Shown here: positions 34,898-44,260 of the stretch, piece by piece
How positions within the stretch are numbered: position 1 is the first letter of the stretch
Layout of the letters: the number at the start of each line of letters is the position of its first letter
DNA from: Candidatus Thiodiazotropha endoloripes
GTDB taxonomy: Bacteria > Pseudomonadota > Gammaproteobacteria > Chromatiales > Chromatiaceae
Length of the DNA stretch: 64,000 bases
Direction: 5' to 3'
Assembly: GCA_001709035.1 (NCBI GenBank)
Contig: LVKA01000008.1
Location: 372,001 to 436,000, forward strand
Notes under the pieces: model-generated
Told to the model about the DNA's origin: nothing
Database searches by the model: none
What the model saw: only the letters and a program-made list of their open reading frames with translations
Position numbers and translations under genes: made by a program

Positions 34898-35245
34898 TCA
34901 GAGGATCTCCAGAACCTTTTCCGGTGGTCGACCGATGGCCGCCTTGCCGTTTTTGATGACAATCGGTCGTTCGATCAGCTTGGGATGAGCGACCATCGCC
35001 TCGATCAACTGCTTGCGGGTCAACTCAGGATTGTCGAGCTGATTCTGTTTGTACTCCGGCTCTTTGCGACGCATCAGTTCGCGTGGTTCCAGGCCGAGCA
35101 TGTCGAGAATTGTCTCCAGGGTCTTACTGTCCGGCGGGGTTTTCAGGTATTCAACAATCTCTGGTTCCACGCCCTGGTCCTCCAGCAACTGCAGGGTCTG
35201 TCTCGACTTGCTGCAGCGCGGATTGTGATAGATCTCTGTGGTCAT
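34898..35245 (-). CDS. arsC: Arsenate reductase, glutaredoxin-coupled ArsC
   Basis: A 115-residue thioredoxin-fold enzyme that reduces arsenate to arsenite with glutathione. The catalytic Cys11 lies in HNPRCSKSRQTL, and RPIVIKNGKAAIGRPPEKVLEI carries the conserved Arg region. No arsenite exporter or arsR lies nearby, so a house-keeping role or a related YffB-like function is possible. It heads the arsC-wrbA-hda strand. Confidence 0.93.
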   Translation of the reverse strand: MTTEIYHNPRCSKSRQTLQLLEDQGVEPEIVEYLKTPPDSKTLETILDMLGLEPRELMRRKEPEYKQNQLDNPELTRKQLIEAMVAHPKLIERPIVIKNGKAAIGRPPEKVLEIL

Positions 35246-35518
35246 TCTGATTTCCTGTTTTATGTTGTTTGATGTTCATTGTATCCGGATGGTGATGGTC
35301 GCTCCATAATAATCCAGCGAGCAAGCGATCCATCCCTATCAAAATGGCGGCTTAATCGCATGTGGCCCACTAGTGGCCATAAACCTGCATTGGATGGTGT
35401 TATTGTCCTGCCGGGAAATGCCTGGGCTGGCAATCTTTCGTGATCTTTATCCCCTTCATGGTTTAATAGTGAGCAGGGTCTGTTGTAAATGCGGGATACC
35501 GAATCAGCCGGTTTATCA

Positions 35519-35573
35519 CGCGAATCCAAACGGCCCTGTTGCCCTGAATAAGCGCCAACCATGACGCGAGAAG
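35519..35573 (+). repeat. Partial left end of the MITE-like element
   Basis: The sequence CGGCCCTGTTGCCCTGAATA continuing to AGCGCCAACCATGACGCGAG matches the left part of copies A and B. It stops just before yihY and may carry that gene's upstream signals (GAGAAGGA). Confidence 0.55.
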
Positions 35574-35583
35574 GAAACCAGTA

Positions 35584-36840
35584 ATGAATCTACAGGACGC
35601 CAAACAGACCCTCTCTTCGAGCCTACGGCATGTTCGCGCCTTTCTGCGCCTGGTGTTCCACCATTTCGCGACCGATGGGGGGATACAGCATGTTGCCGCG
35701 CTGACCTATACCACGCTGCTCTCTCTGGTGCCGCTGATGACGGTGGTGCTGGCCCTGTTTTCGGTTTTTCCGGCCTCCGAGCGAATGTCGGAGCAGATCG
35801 AGAATTTTCTGTTTCAGAATTTTGTCCCGGCAGCCGGTGAGGCTGTGCAGGAGCATCTGAGGAATTTCAGTCAGAAAGCGGCCAAGCTGACCGGTGTGGG
35901 GTTTGTCTTTCTGGTGCTTGTCGCCCTGTTGTTGATGAGTAATATCGATAAGGCCTTCAATACCATCTGGCATGTCAGGAAGCCGCGTCCACCCCTGGCA
36001 AAGTTCACCGTCTACTGGGCAATCCTCTCGCTCGGACCAATCCTGATCGTGGTCAGCGTCGGTGTCACCTCCTACCTGGTCTCCATACCGTTACTCGAAC
36101 AGGCCCAGGCCGTGGTGATGGTAAGATCGAAGCTGTTCAGTATGATGCCGGTACTGATTTCCGCTCTGGCTTTCAGTCTGCTCTATGCGCTGGTACCCAA
36201 TCGATCTGTTCCCATGCGCCACGCCTTGCTGGGTGGCCTGCTGGCAGCCCTGCTGTTTGAGCTGTCAAAGCGGGGATTTGCTCTCTATGTGACCACCTTT
36301 CCAACCTATGAAGCGATCTACGGCGCACTTGCCGTGGTACCGATCTTTCTCATCTGGATCTATCTCTCCTGGCTGGTAACCCTGCTTGGGGCTGAGTTCA
36401 CTTACTGTCTGGGTATCTATCGTGAGAATTGGCAGGAGCATGCACAGCAGCGGGGCGGTCCCTTTCTGTTGGCGCTGCGACTGCTTGGCCAATTAAGGGA
36501 TGCTCAGCGGCAGGGTCTCTCCATGACCACCCGTCAGCTTCAGAGCCGCATCGCTGGTACTACGGAAGAGCGCATCGAAGCGTCACTGAGCAGTCTCTAC
36601 AATGCCCACCTGGTACTCAAAGCGGATGAGAAAGGCTGGGCTTTGGCCCGAGACCTGAGGCAGGTGATGCTGAAGGATCTCTACCAGTCGGCCGCCTATG
36701 TGATCCCCGACAGGGATGAGCTGGCCGACATACCCATGGCCCTCGAGGAGCTGCTTGAGAGCTTGAACCTGACCCTTGAGCAGACCATGGACCGTCCGTT
36801 GGAGGCGTTACTGGACGAGCAGCACGGGTCAGCGGATTAA
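35584..36840 (+). CDS. YihY/BrkB family inner-membrane protein
   Basis: A 418-residue protein with six hydrophobic segments in the first 290 residues, matching YihY (formerly ribonuclease BN/BrkB). Signature parts are HVAALTYTTLLSLVPLMTVV, YLVSIPL and FPTYEAIYGALAVVPIFLIWIY. A cytoplasmic C-terminal extension has a winged-helix look (LSMTTRQLQSRIAG). Its function in any bacterium is unclear. The ATG has GAGAAGGA upstream, formed partly by the repeat remnant. Confidence 0.88.
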   Translation: MNLQDAKQTLSSSLRHVRAFLRLVFHHFATDGGIQHVAALTYTTLLSLVPLMTVVLALFSVFPASERMSEQIENFLFQNFVPAAGEAVQEHLRNFSQKAAKLTGVGFVFLVLVALLLMSNIDKAFNTIWHVRKPRPPLAKFTVYWAILSLGPILIVVSVGVTSYLVSIPLLEQAQAVVMVRSKLFSMMPVLISALAFSLLYALVPNRSVPMRHALLGGLLAALLFELSKRGFALYVTTFPTYEAIYGALAVVPIFLIWIYLSWLVTLLGAEFTYCLGIYRENWQEHAQQRGGPFLLALRLLGQLRDAQRQGLSMTTRQLQSRIAGTTEERIEASLSSLYNAHLVLKADEKGWALARDLRQVMLKDLYQSAAYVIPDRDELADIPMALEELLESLNLTLEQTMDRPLEALLDEQHGSAD

Positions 36841-36862
36841 ATTCAACCGGGTGACCAAATCG

Positions 36863-38476
36863 TTACACACTCTTGATTCGAAAGCGCTCGAAATGAGCTG
36901 TGGTTTCAAGTTGTTGCAGTGGGCTGATACTCGGGGAGGGGATCATCTCCTCGATCCGATACTCCTGACCGATGACGAAGAAATGTTTGGGCACGATGAG
37001 TGAGCTGCGGTTGTTGTGGCCCTGATCGATGAATATCCCGCCGTGATCTGGATTTGAGTCTTCTTCAGTCTGTTTATTGGCGAGTCGTAGGGTAATGGGT
37101 TCCAACTTACCTGCGACAAACTGTACACCGACTTCCAGCAGGCTGTCGCCACAGTTCATGGCCCGTTTGACGACACCCAGTTTCCAATCACTGCCCTGTT
37201 TGGTCTCATGGGTTGAGATCAGAATCAATTGTCCGATCAGTTCATTCGATACAGCCTGTCGCGGTATGCGCAAAGCGACGCCGGAACGACTTTGATTGCT
37301 GCGCAGTGCGAGAATTCTGTTGCTGCCGATGCTGTCGGCCGAATCTCGCATGCCAACCGGTTGAGTCATGGTGATCTCCTCATCACCAGGCTCTTTATTG
37401 GCGGTCTGTCCGAGCAGATATTGATAGGCGTTCTGTACCCCGATCCATACCATGATCTGGCCAGAGGTGTTATGTCTTTCACTGTCTCGCTTGAGTCGTA
37501 TGTGCCAGGATTTGAGCATCCGGGCCAATAGATTGTTGGCCTCTTTGGTGGTTAGTCGATTCATGCAGGCCGGTTTGCTCTGTTCCGACTGTTCCATCCG
37601 GCGTAGCTGTTGGTGCAGCACTTTACTGACGGGACTCAGGTCGAACAGGGTAAACCTGGGCAGCGGCAGGTTTTCCAGGCAGTCTGGATGGTAGAGGTAG
37701 GGTGGCACCTCACCCAGCCGATCGATTACGTAGCGACCGGTAGCATCCTCATCCTTATCCGGTGCGATGACGTTGGCTTCATCGGCGAGTTCGTTCAGAT
37801 AGTCAAAGCAGATTCTGGGTTCCCCCTCCTGCAGATGGCAAGGGTCCAACAGCAGCAGCAGGAGAAAACGGCTGTACTGATGGGATATCGTCGCCTGATG
37901 GGGTTCGCTCAGGTCATGATCCTCCATCTCCAGCAGATGCAGATTCTGTTCCCAGGCGTAGGTCATCAACCTTGAGGTATGCTGATAGGGGGAGACGCAA
38001 CGGCAATCAAAATCCTCACAGGCCAACAGGTATTCGAGAACGAAATATTTGTTTGCGTCGTAGATTGCCTGCCCGAGTCGCTGCGCTGTTTTTTTATTCT
38101 GCTTACCGCTGATGCTCTGATTGACGATATGGCAATACCCATAAGCCATCTCCAGCATAACCCGTCGCACCAGGCTGATCGGTGCCTGTTGTTTGCGCTG
38201 GGACATGCCGTGTGCCAGCCGTATGGCCGGGGTGACATAGATCTGCATCAGCTCATCGCGTTTTTTTACCTGGCCGGGATAGCGGTTCAGGCGGCTCAGG
38301 CTGGTGATCACGTTTTCAGCTAGCTGCTGAGGGTTGGCGAAGGGAAGCGCGGTTGCCCACTGGGCTAATTGGTGCGGATCGGTCTCAACCAACGGATTTT
38401 CAAATGGGTCGGCCTTGGGCACAAAGAACTGAGGTTGCTTTGGTACAGGGGTCCGCTGGCTGAAAAAATCAAACAT
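36863..38476 (-). CDS. Hypothetical protein with C-terminal PilZ-like segment
   Basis: A 537-residue cytoplasmic protein. The first ~370 residues are helical with no motif I recognise. Around residues 395-465 a beta-rich part reads LRSNQSRSGVALRI (the N-x-S-x-x-G pattern of PilZ domains) and later LEVGVQFV, hinting at cyclic-di-GMP binding; a clear RxxxR arm is not evident. A YcgR-like or novel c-di-GMP effector is possible. It meets yihY tail to tail, 22 bases apart. Confidence 0.55.
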   Translation of the reverse strand: MFDFFSQRTPVPKQPQFFVPKADPFENPLVETDPHQLAQWATALPFANPQQLAENVITSLSRLNRYPGQVKKRDELMQIYVTPAIRLAHGMSQRKQQAPISLVRRVMLEMAYGYCHIVNQSISGKQNKKTAQRLGQAIYDANKYFVLEYLLACEDFDCRCVSPYQHTSRLMTYAWEQNLHLLEMEDHDLSEPHQATISHQYSRFLLLLLLDPCHLQEGEPRICFDYLNELADEANVIAPDKDEDATGRYVIDRLGEVPPYLYHPDCLENLPLPRFTLFDLSPVSKVLHQQLRRMEQSEQSKPACMNRLTTKEANNLLARMLKSWHIRLKRDSERHNTSGQIMVWIGVQNAYQYLLGQTANKEPGDEEITMTQPVGMRDSADSIGSNRILALRSNQSRSGVALRIPRQAVSNELIGQLILISTHETKQGSDWKLGVVKRAMNCGDSLLEVGVQFVAGKLEPITLRLANKQTEEDSNPDHGGIFIDQGHNNRSSLIVPKHFFVIGQEYRIEEMIPSPSISPLQQLETTAHFERFRIKSV

Positions 38477-38932
38477 GGTGTGGTGTCGGTCCGTTTCCTT
38501 TATGCGGGTGACTAGGGCCTGTTAACAGGCCCTGGCGGAAACTATATCATTATTGGCTGCTGCAGGGATGATTAATCATCAACGCAGCATTGTCCCGCAA
38601 TAGGTCTTTTTGTCAGTGGTTTATTTGATCGTAGTACAGATGAAGTATAATTCATGCGCCCTCTGAAAGGCCCCTGTTTTTTAGACAAAGTTATTGTATT
38701 TTAGTAGGTTAATTCTTGAATGTACCTGTATTGACATCTGCCATGGATAGCCTGGGATCCTCCCGCGCTTTGCTCAAGCTCTGATCCGTTTCAGGTTGTC
38801 GATTATGGTTTACCTCAATTGAACTTATCGGAATTAAGCATGAAAATGGCGGTCTGAAAGATCGTCCAAACCAGGGCTGATTGAATGAGTGACAACAGGC
38901 CCTAGACGAATACCGATCCACTGGAGAGATCT
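38477..38932. other. Intergenic region with repeat footprints
   Basis: It contains the 20-bp palindrome at 38,514-38,533 and a solo MITE-like end AACAGGCCCTAG at 38,894-38,905. Otherwise I see no gene or terminator; the remainder is AT-rich and may hold the tlpA promoter. Confidence 0.4.
38514..38533. repeat. Perfect 20-bp palindrome made of joined element ends
   Basis: AGGGCCTGTTAACAGGCCCT equals the left end (AGGGCCTGTTAA) and right end (TTAACAGGCCCT) of the MITE-like element joined without interior. It looks like a deletion product of a full copy. Confidence 0.6.
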
Positions 38933-39415
38933 ATGCATTGCAACAATCCCCTGAGCCGTATCCTGTTGATCTGTGGATTGTGGCTGTTTATCCAACCGGT
39001 CGTGGCCGAGCCGGTGGATTTTGAACTGCCGGGCCTGGATGGCAAAAATTACCGCCTTTCCGACTATCGCGGGAAATGGGTCCTGGTCAACTACTGGGCT
39101 ACCTGGTGTCCTCCGTGTCGCGAGGAGCTGCCGGAACTGGAGGTGTTCCACAACAATCACAAAGATAAGGATGCGGTGGTATTGGGTGTGGCCATGGAGC
39201 GTATCGATCCGCACCGCTTGAAGACCTTCGTCGACGAACAGTTTCTCAGCTATCCGATCCTGTTGACCAAGCCGGCGGCACGTACCGAGCTGGGGCGGGT
39301 ACCCGGTCTGCCAACCTCATTTCTGGTTAATCCTCAAGGTGAGTTGGTTGCCCGTCAGGTTGGACCGGTCACCCTGGAGGATCTGGAGACTTTCATAAAT
39401 GAAGAGACCAACTAG
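38933..39415 (+). CDS. TlpA-family periplasmic thioredoxin
   Basis: A secreted disulfide-handling protein of 160 residues: signal peptide ending VVA, then FELPGLDGKNYRLSDYRGK, the active site WATWCPPCREELP, and cis-Pro region GLPTSFLV. It likely reduces cytochrome or other periplasmic substrates. It heads a same-strand set with a second thioredoxin-like protein, TolC, an adaptor and acylphosphatase. Confidence 0.88.
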   Translation: MHCNNPLSRILLICGLWLFIQPVVAEPVDFELPGLDGKNYRLSDYRGKWVLVNYWATWCPPCREELPELEVFHNNHKDKDAVVLGVAMERIDPHRLKTFVDEQFLSYPILLTKPAARTELGRVPGLPTSFLVNPQGELVARQVGPVTLEDLETFINEETN

Positions 39416-39449
39416 GGACAAGTGATTTGCAAGCCCTAAGGAGCGATAG

Positions 39450-39983
39450 ATGATACGAACCATCCTGATGCTGGTTTTGTTCTGCCTGACGCTTGCCGAG
39501 GCATCTGCTGCAACCCGGGATCCGGGGGAGCACTTTTTCAATCAATCTCTAGGGGATTTCAGTGAAGAGCTGATGGTCGCCAGGGAGGAGGGGAAAAAGG
39601 GTGTATTGATCATGTTTGAAATGGATGAGTGTCCCTTTTGTCACCGTATGAAGAGCCGTGTGCTCAACCAGGTGGCGGTACAGGACTACTTTCAGCAGCA
39701 TTTCCAGATCTATACCGTGGATATCGAAGGTGATGTGGAGATTTCCGACTTCAAAGGAAATCCGATTAAAGAGAAGGATTTTGCCTTCAGACACTTCAAG
39801 GTAAGAGCAACTCCGGTGTTCGCATTTTTTGATCTCGATGGCAAATTGCTGACCCGTTTTACTGGCGCGACCAATAGCGCCGATGAGTTTATGTGGCTGG
39901 GTGAGTTCGTTGTGGACGGCCACTACAAGTCGACCAACTTTTCCCGGTACAAAAGAGCCAAGAAAAAGGAAATGCGCAAGTAG
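39450..39983 (+). CDS. SoxW-like periplasmic thioredoxin-fold protein
   Basis: 177 residues with a signal peptide (to about residue 20) and a thioredoxin fold with active site DECPFCHRMK, then IYTVDIEGDVEI and RATPVFAFFDLDG. It resembles SoxW-type and similar thioredoxins. The C-terminal tail is strongly basic. Its stop codon overlaps the next gene's GTG by one base. Confidence 0.82.
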   Translation: MIRTILMLVLFCLTLAEASAATRDPGEHFFNQSLGDFSEELMVAREEGKKGVLIMFEMDECPFCHRMKSRVLNQVAVQDYFQQHFQIYTVDIEGDVEISDFKGNPIKEKDFAFRHFKVRATPVFAFFDLDGKLLTRFTGATNSADEFMWLGEFVVDGHYKSTNFSRYKRAKKKEMRK

Positions 39984-41293
39984 TGGTTAGGTTGTCGAAC
40001 AGAGCCTGTTGCAGGCGATTGCTGCTGTTTCTGCTGAGCACGATTTGCGGCTGGGCAATGGCGGTGGAGCCCCTGCCTTCCCCGCTGACGCTGGAGTATG
40101 CCCTGAGTCTGGCCGATGCGGAACATCCGGATCGCACACTGGCTGATGCAGACCTGGCCCAGGCTGAAGCCGCCAGACACCTGGCCGATTCACAAGATGA
40201 TCTGCGTGTCGACCTGAGTGCCGAACTGCGTGCCATCGAGCCCTCGGAAATCGCCGTCTATCAGACCCACAACGACAGCCTGGCAAGGCTCAAAATCAGT
40301 AAACAGCTGTACGATTTTGGACGCACCGCGCACGCCCTGGAAGCTGCGGATGCGGATCTGGAGTCCCGTCGCTGGCAGCTTATGGCGGTACGTCAGCAGC
40401 GCAGGCTCGATGTTATGGCCCGCTACTTCAATGTGCTGCTGGCCGATCTGGAGAATGCCCGCGACACCGAGGCTCTGTCGATCGACTACATCCGCTTCGA
40501 TCGGGCTAGAACCAAAAATGAGCTCGGCAGGGTCTCCGACGTGGAGATGCTTGAGCTTGAAAGCCGCTACCAGCAAAGCAGAAGAAAGGTGACGTTGAGC
40601 GGTAACCGTCAGCGTATCACCCGCTCCCAGTTGGCAATCAGTCTGAACCGTCCCCTCGATCTTCCCGCTGAGCTGGAAATGCCCAATTTCGAAGCGCAGG
40701 ACGAAGTAGGGGATGTTGATGAATTGGTGGCCTTGGCGTTGACCGGTAATCCGGGGATGCAGAAACTGAGAGCGGAGCTTCAGGCGGCACAAAAGCAGCT
40801 GCAGGCGAGTGAATCGGAAAGCAATCCAGTGATTCGTGCCCAGCTGGAGGCGGCGGCCTATGAGCGGAAACTTGGTGGACGGAATCCGCTGACCGCAGCG
40901 CTGGTGTTTGAAGTGCCTCTCTATCAGGGTAGTCGTGTGGACGCGGATACCGCCAGACAGCGGGCCAGAGTGCAACAGAAGCAGGCTGAGCTGGCGGCTT
41001 ATGAGCTTGCCCTTCGACAGCAGGTTCTGGACTATTGGATGGAACTCAATCAACTGCGCGTGGCCGGAGAGGAGATCAGTGTCACCGGGGATTACAGGGA
41101 TCTCTACCTGGATCGCAGTCGCACCCTGTATGAGCTCGATCTCTCTTCAGATTTGGGTGACTCGATGACCCAGATTGCCGATATCCAGTTCCAGCAGGCG
41201 AAGAATACTTATCAAATACAGTTGGCGTTGGCCCACCTCAAGGCATTGACGGGTGGCTTGCTGGAACAGCAAACCGGTACCGGGAAGCCTTAG
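39983..41293 (+). CDS. TolC-family outer-membrane protein
   Basis: Outer-membrane channel component of tripartite exporters, about 436 residues. GTG 39,983 overlaps the preceding stop; a signal peptide runs to about AMA. Long coiled-coil helices appear in two repeats (for example NDSLARLKISKQLYDFGRT and AALVFEVPLYQGSRVD), typical of TolC. AAAGGA lies about 14 bases upstream. The adaptor gene follows after 190 bases. Confidence 0.85.
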   Translation: MVRLSNRACCRRLLLFLLSTICGWAMAVEPLPSPLTLEYALSLADAEHPDRTLADADLAQAEAARHLADSQDDLRVDLSAELRAIEPSEIAVYQTHNDSLARLKISKQLYDFGRTAHALEAADADLESRRWQLMAVRQQRRLDVMARYFNVLLADLENARDTEALSIDYIRFDRARTKNELGRVSDVEMLELESRYQQSRRKVTLSGNRQRITRSQLAISLNRPLDLPAELEMPNFEAQDEVGDVDELVALALTGNPGMQKLRAELQAAQKQLQASESESNPVIRAQLEAAAYERKLGGRNPLTAALVFEVPLYQGSRVDADTARQRARVQQKQAELAAYELALRQQVLDYWMELNQLRVAGEEISVTGDYRDLYLDRSRTLYELDLSSDLGDSMTQIADIQFQQAKNTYQIQLALAHLKALTGGLLEQQTGTGKP

Positions 41294-41323
41294 GGCCTGA
41301 GCGTAAAGGCCTGTACCGGCCTT
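41291..41323 (+). other. Hairpin and solo MITE-like end after tolC
   Basis: TAGGGCCTGA at 41,291 matches the element's left end and includes the tolC stop codon. AAGGCC and GGCCTT (41,306-41,323) form a short hairpin without a T-run. Confidence 0.4.
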
Positions 41324-41483
41324 GAACAGGACGGCAGTTTAGTCAACCATTGACTTGCCACAGTTGAGTGGTTTTTTCAGCCGCAACAGAGATTCTGTTA
41401 TCCCAGTAAGTTTGTCGTGGCTGACGAGTGGTGGCCTGGCTGGGTAAGTGGATAAAATCTAATAAGTGTAAGGGGGGGTAGTC

Positions 41484-42248
41484 ATGAGGGTGCTGATGAT
41501 AATCTGTCTGTTGTTCAGTGGACAGTCTGTGGCCCTGGATCTGGAAGCGGTGACCAACTGGTATCAGCAGGTTGAGCTGAGTACTACAGTGGATGGCATG
41601 GTCAGTCGTGTGAATGTCGGGGTGGGCGAGAAGGTCAGTCGCGGAACCATACTGATCGAACTGGACCAGCGGGTCTATACAAGCCGCCTGGCAGCCGCCG
41701 AGTCGAGACTGGAGGCGGCTACGCAGCAGAATGCGGAGGCTAAAAGAGAGTTGGATCGCTCGCTTGAACTCTACGATCGAACACTGCTGTCCGACCATGA
41801 GCGTAAGCAGGCTGAGATCGAAGCGGCAGAGTCTGATGCGGCTTTTCGGGAGGCGGATGCGCAACTGGCCAAGGTTCGATTGCATATCGATTACAGCCGT
41901 ATCACCGCGCCGTTTGATGGTATTGTAGAGGAGATCCACGTCCAGCCCGGCCAGGCGGTAGTAAACCGCCAGCAGGCACAGTCGCTGCTCAATCTTTGTC
42001 ACACCGGGCGAATGAAGGTCACTACTGATGTCACTGTTCAGCAGGCTGATGCCCTGAAGCCGGGCATTAGCGTGCAGATCGGCGTGCGAGGTCAATGGTT
42101 GAACGGTGAGATTTCCAGAGTGGGTCTGAAGCCGGTAGCTGAAGATGCGAATGGTGCCCGATATCGGCTTGAAGCGACTTTTCAACCGCCCGAGTCGGTG
42201 GTGATCCGGGCTGGTGAGAAGGCTGTATTGAGGATAGCAGATGAGTGA
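41484..42248 (+). CDS. Periplasmic adaptor (HlyD/RND membrane-fusion type)
   Basis: A 254-residue membrane-fusion protein. After a short signal (to about residue 18) come the lipoyl-like halves (VDGMVSRVNVGVGEKVSRGT and FDGIVEEIHVQPGQAVV) around a helical hairpin (about 60-140), then a beta-barrel part. It is shorter than most RND adaptors and lacks the usual membrane-proximal domain. No inner-membrane pump follows: the next gene is acylphosphatase, which it overlaps by 8 bases. Confidence 0.85.
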   Translation: MRVLMIICLLFSGQSVALDLEAVTNWYQQVELSTTVDGMVSRVNVGVGEKVSRGTILIELDQRVYTSRLAAAESRLEAATQQNAEAKRELDRSLELYDRTLLSDHERKQAEIEAAESDAAFREADAQLAKVRLHIDYSRITAPFDGIVEEIHVQPGQAVVNRQQAQSLLNLCHTGRMKVTTDVTVQQADALKPGISVQIGVRGQWLNGEISRVGLKPVAEDANGARYRLEATFQPPESVVIRAGEKAVLRIADE

Positions 42249-42531
42249 TCGAAACAGCACCGGAGAGATCTGTGTGCGGTGTTTTGTTGGTGGTCGGGTG
42301 CAGGGAGTCTTCTATCGGGCTTCCGCCAGGCATGAAGCCCAGCGATTGGGGATTACCGGGTTTGCCAAGAACCTGAGTGACGGGCGTGTGGAAGTCGTTG
42401 CCTGTGGCCGTGCTGATGCCTTGGATGAACTCAAGGATTGGCTGCGTAAGGGGCCTTCAGGCGCCAGCGTTTCCGGAGTCTCCTGTGAGGTGCTCGATCA
42501 GCATAACTATGGTGACTTCACCATAGGTTAA
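42241..42531 (+). CDS. acyP: Acylphosphatase
   Basis: A 96-residue enzyme hydrolysing acyl phosphates. The catalytic pattern CFVGGRVQGVFYRASARHEA includes the active-site Arg, and GFAKNLSDGRVEVVACG the active-site Asn. The start overlaps the adaptor gene. It ends near a solo MITE-like end GTGCTAACAGGTCCTAG (42,535-42,551). Confidence 0.92.
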   Translation: MSDRNSTGEICVRCFVGGRVQGVFYRASARHEAQRLGITGFAKNLSDGRVEVVACGRADALDELKDWLRKGPSGASVSGVSCEVLDQHNYGDFTIG

Positions 42532-42719
42532 TTTGTGCTAACAGGTCCTAGCGTCTCCTAAATGGACACTAAGGCCAGCAGACAAGCTTCCGGATCAATA
42601 GGAATTCAAAGTTGCGCCTTGATCCCTGCCAGCGCTCATTGATGGCAGGCTGTGATGCCGCGTGATTCGGCCGGCCGTTAGCTTCGTTGGGTCAGTTTTT
42701 TCCAGCTGACCGGTAGCCA

Positions 42720-43385
42720 CTATTGAGAGTAACCGGGTTGGTCCAGGGGTCTGAACTTCATGGTTGGATCAACGGGAACCTGGGTTTGTTGCTGGTATCC
42801 CTGGGCGGCAGATGGTGCAGGGTTGCCGTAGTAAGCTGAGCCACCTTGAGGTTCGGCAATCTGAGGTTGAGCATAGGTGGGGGTGGTTGGCTGAGCCAAA
42901 CTCTGCATCGTCGATGGTTGATCCATGGGTCGGAACTGGAACTGCTCCTGGGGCGCGTTGGCGTAGGGGGTTGCCTGTGGCATCGCCGGTTGTGGCTGTT
43001 GATAGACGGGAGCGGCCTGCTGCTGGTAGGCGGGAGTCTGCGGTGCTGGTTGGCTGGGCTGCTGATAAGCGGGGTTGGCTGGATACTGGGTTGATGGCGC
43101 TGCATAACCAGCCGGAGCCTGAGGGTAGCTTGTGCCCGGATAGGCGCCATATCCCTGGGGGTAGTAGGGATAGGCCTGGGGGGCATAGTAGGGTGCGTCG
43201 TAGTTGTCGTAATAACCTCCCTGGTTTCTGTCATAGCCACCGAACATGTTGCGCATCGGGTTCATCATGCCACCCATCATGTTGCCTGGATTGACATTGA
43301 ACTGCCGGGTATCCCCTTCAGCATGAAGATCCGTAGATCCCAGGATGATCAGTGTGCAAAGTGAAAGCCATTTCAAACGTCTCAT
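42720..43385 (-). CDS. Secreted Pro/Gln/Tyr-rich low-complexity protein
   Basis: About 221 residues from ATG 43,385, which follows AGAGGT and gives a signal peptide ending LHA. The mature part starts with Met/Gly-rich GNMMGGMMNPMRNMFGGY. A long run of Tyr-Pro-Ala-Gln repeats follows, such as YPYYPQGYGAYPG and AYQQPSQPAPQTPAY, ending with two FRPLDQP-like units. No catalytic motif is visible. It may be an unstructured cell-surface or periplasmic matrix protein; no homology can be stated. It is transcribed divergently from sfsA. Confidence 0.7.
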   Translation of the reverse strand: MRRLKWLSLCTLIILGSTDLHAEGDTRQFNVNPGNMMGGMMNPMRNMFGGYDRNQGGYYDNYDAPYYAPQAYPYYPQGYGAYPGTSYPQAPAGYAAPSTQYPANPAYQQPSQPAPQTPAYQQQAAPVYQQPQPAMPQATPYANAPQEQFQFRPMDQPSTMQSLAQPTTPTYAQPQIAEPQGGSAYYGNPAPSAAQGYQQQTQVPVDPTMKFRPLDQPGYSQ

Positions 43386-43542
43386 GTTGTGATACCTCTG
43401 GTGGGGTGGTCGTTTTATCGGCATGTGGTACTTATTGTTTTTTACGATATTACTACCACATCTTATTCCTACATGATAATACACCAAGCGGATTGGCGAT
43501 AAACCCGGCATAGTCCGAATTATTTACCCTGGAGATTGAGAA

Positions 43543-44253
43543 ATGCGCCTGCCGCCTTTGACCGATGGCCATATCATCAAACGATACAAACGATTTCTGG
43601 CCGATGTGGAACTCTCGGGTGGTGAGGTGATTACCGTGCACTGCCCAAATACCGGCAGTATGTCGGGATGTTGGGAACCGGGGGCAGCGGTACAGATCAG
43701 TCACAGCGACAACCCTCGCCGAAAACTCCCCTGGACCCTGGAACGGGTGGATATGGGGCAGGGTTGGATCGGGGTCCATACCGGTCGAACCAATCCGGTC
43801 ATCGAGGAGGCGCTTCGGTCTGGGGCGTTGGCGCCGTTCTCTGATTATCCCGAGGTCAGACGTGAAGTCGCTCATCAGAGTCAGGGAGTACGCTCCAGAT
43901 TTGATTTTATGCTGCCGGGAGGAGAGAGGCAGGATGTCTGGATTGAAGTGAAAAACGTCACCTTATGGGAGCAGGATTGCCTCTGTTTTCCTGATGCGGT
44001 GACAACCCGCGGACGCAAACATCTGCAGCAACTGGCCCAGTTATGCGATGCGGGACAGCGGGGTGTGATGATCTATGCACTGAATCGCCCTGAAGGTGAC
44101 TGTTTCAAACCGGCGGACCATATTGATCCGGAGTATGGTCAGTTGTTGCGGCAGGTGGTGCAAAAGTCTGGGGTGGAGCTGATGGCGCTACGTATTGGCC
44201 ATAGCGATGAGGCGATGAAGGTTACAGGTGAGGTGCCTATCAGGCTGGATTGA
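43543..44253 (+). CDS. sfsA: SfsA family protein
   Basis: A 236-residue DNA-binding-like/nuclease-fold protein named for sugar fermentation stimulation. Family blocks LPPLTDGHIIKRYKRFLADV, HCPNTGSMSGCWEPG, SRFDFMLPGG and WIEVKNVTLW and ARG/Lys-rich parts are present. Single gene, 7 bases from the convergent cpdA. Confidence 0.92.
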   Translation: MRLPPLTDGHIIKRYKRFLADVELSGGEVITVHCPNTGSMSGCWEPGAAVQISHSDNPRRKLPWTLERVDMGQGWIGVHTGRTNPVIEEALRSGALAPFSDYPEVRREVAHQSQGVRSRFDFMLPGGERQDVWIEVKNVTLWEQDCLCFPDAVTTRGRKHLQQLAQLCDAGQRGVMIYALNRPEGDCFKPADHIDPEYGQLLRQVVQKSGVELMALRIGHSDEAMKVTGEVPIRLD

Positions 44254-44260
44254 AGTGGTT

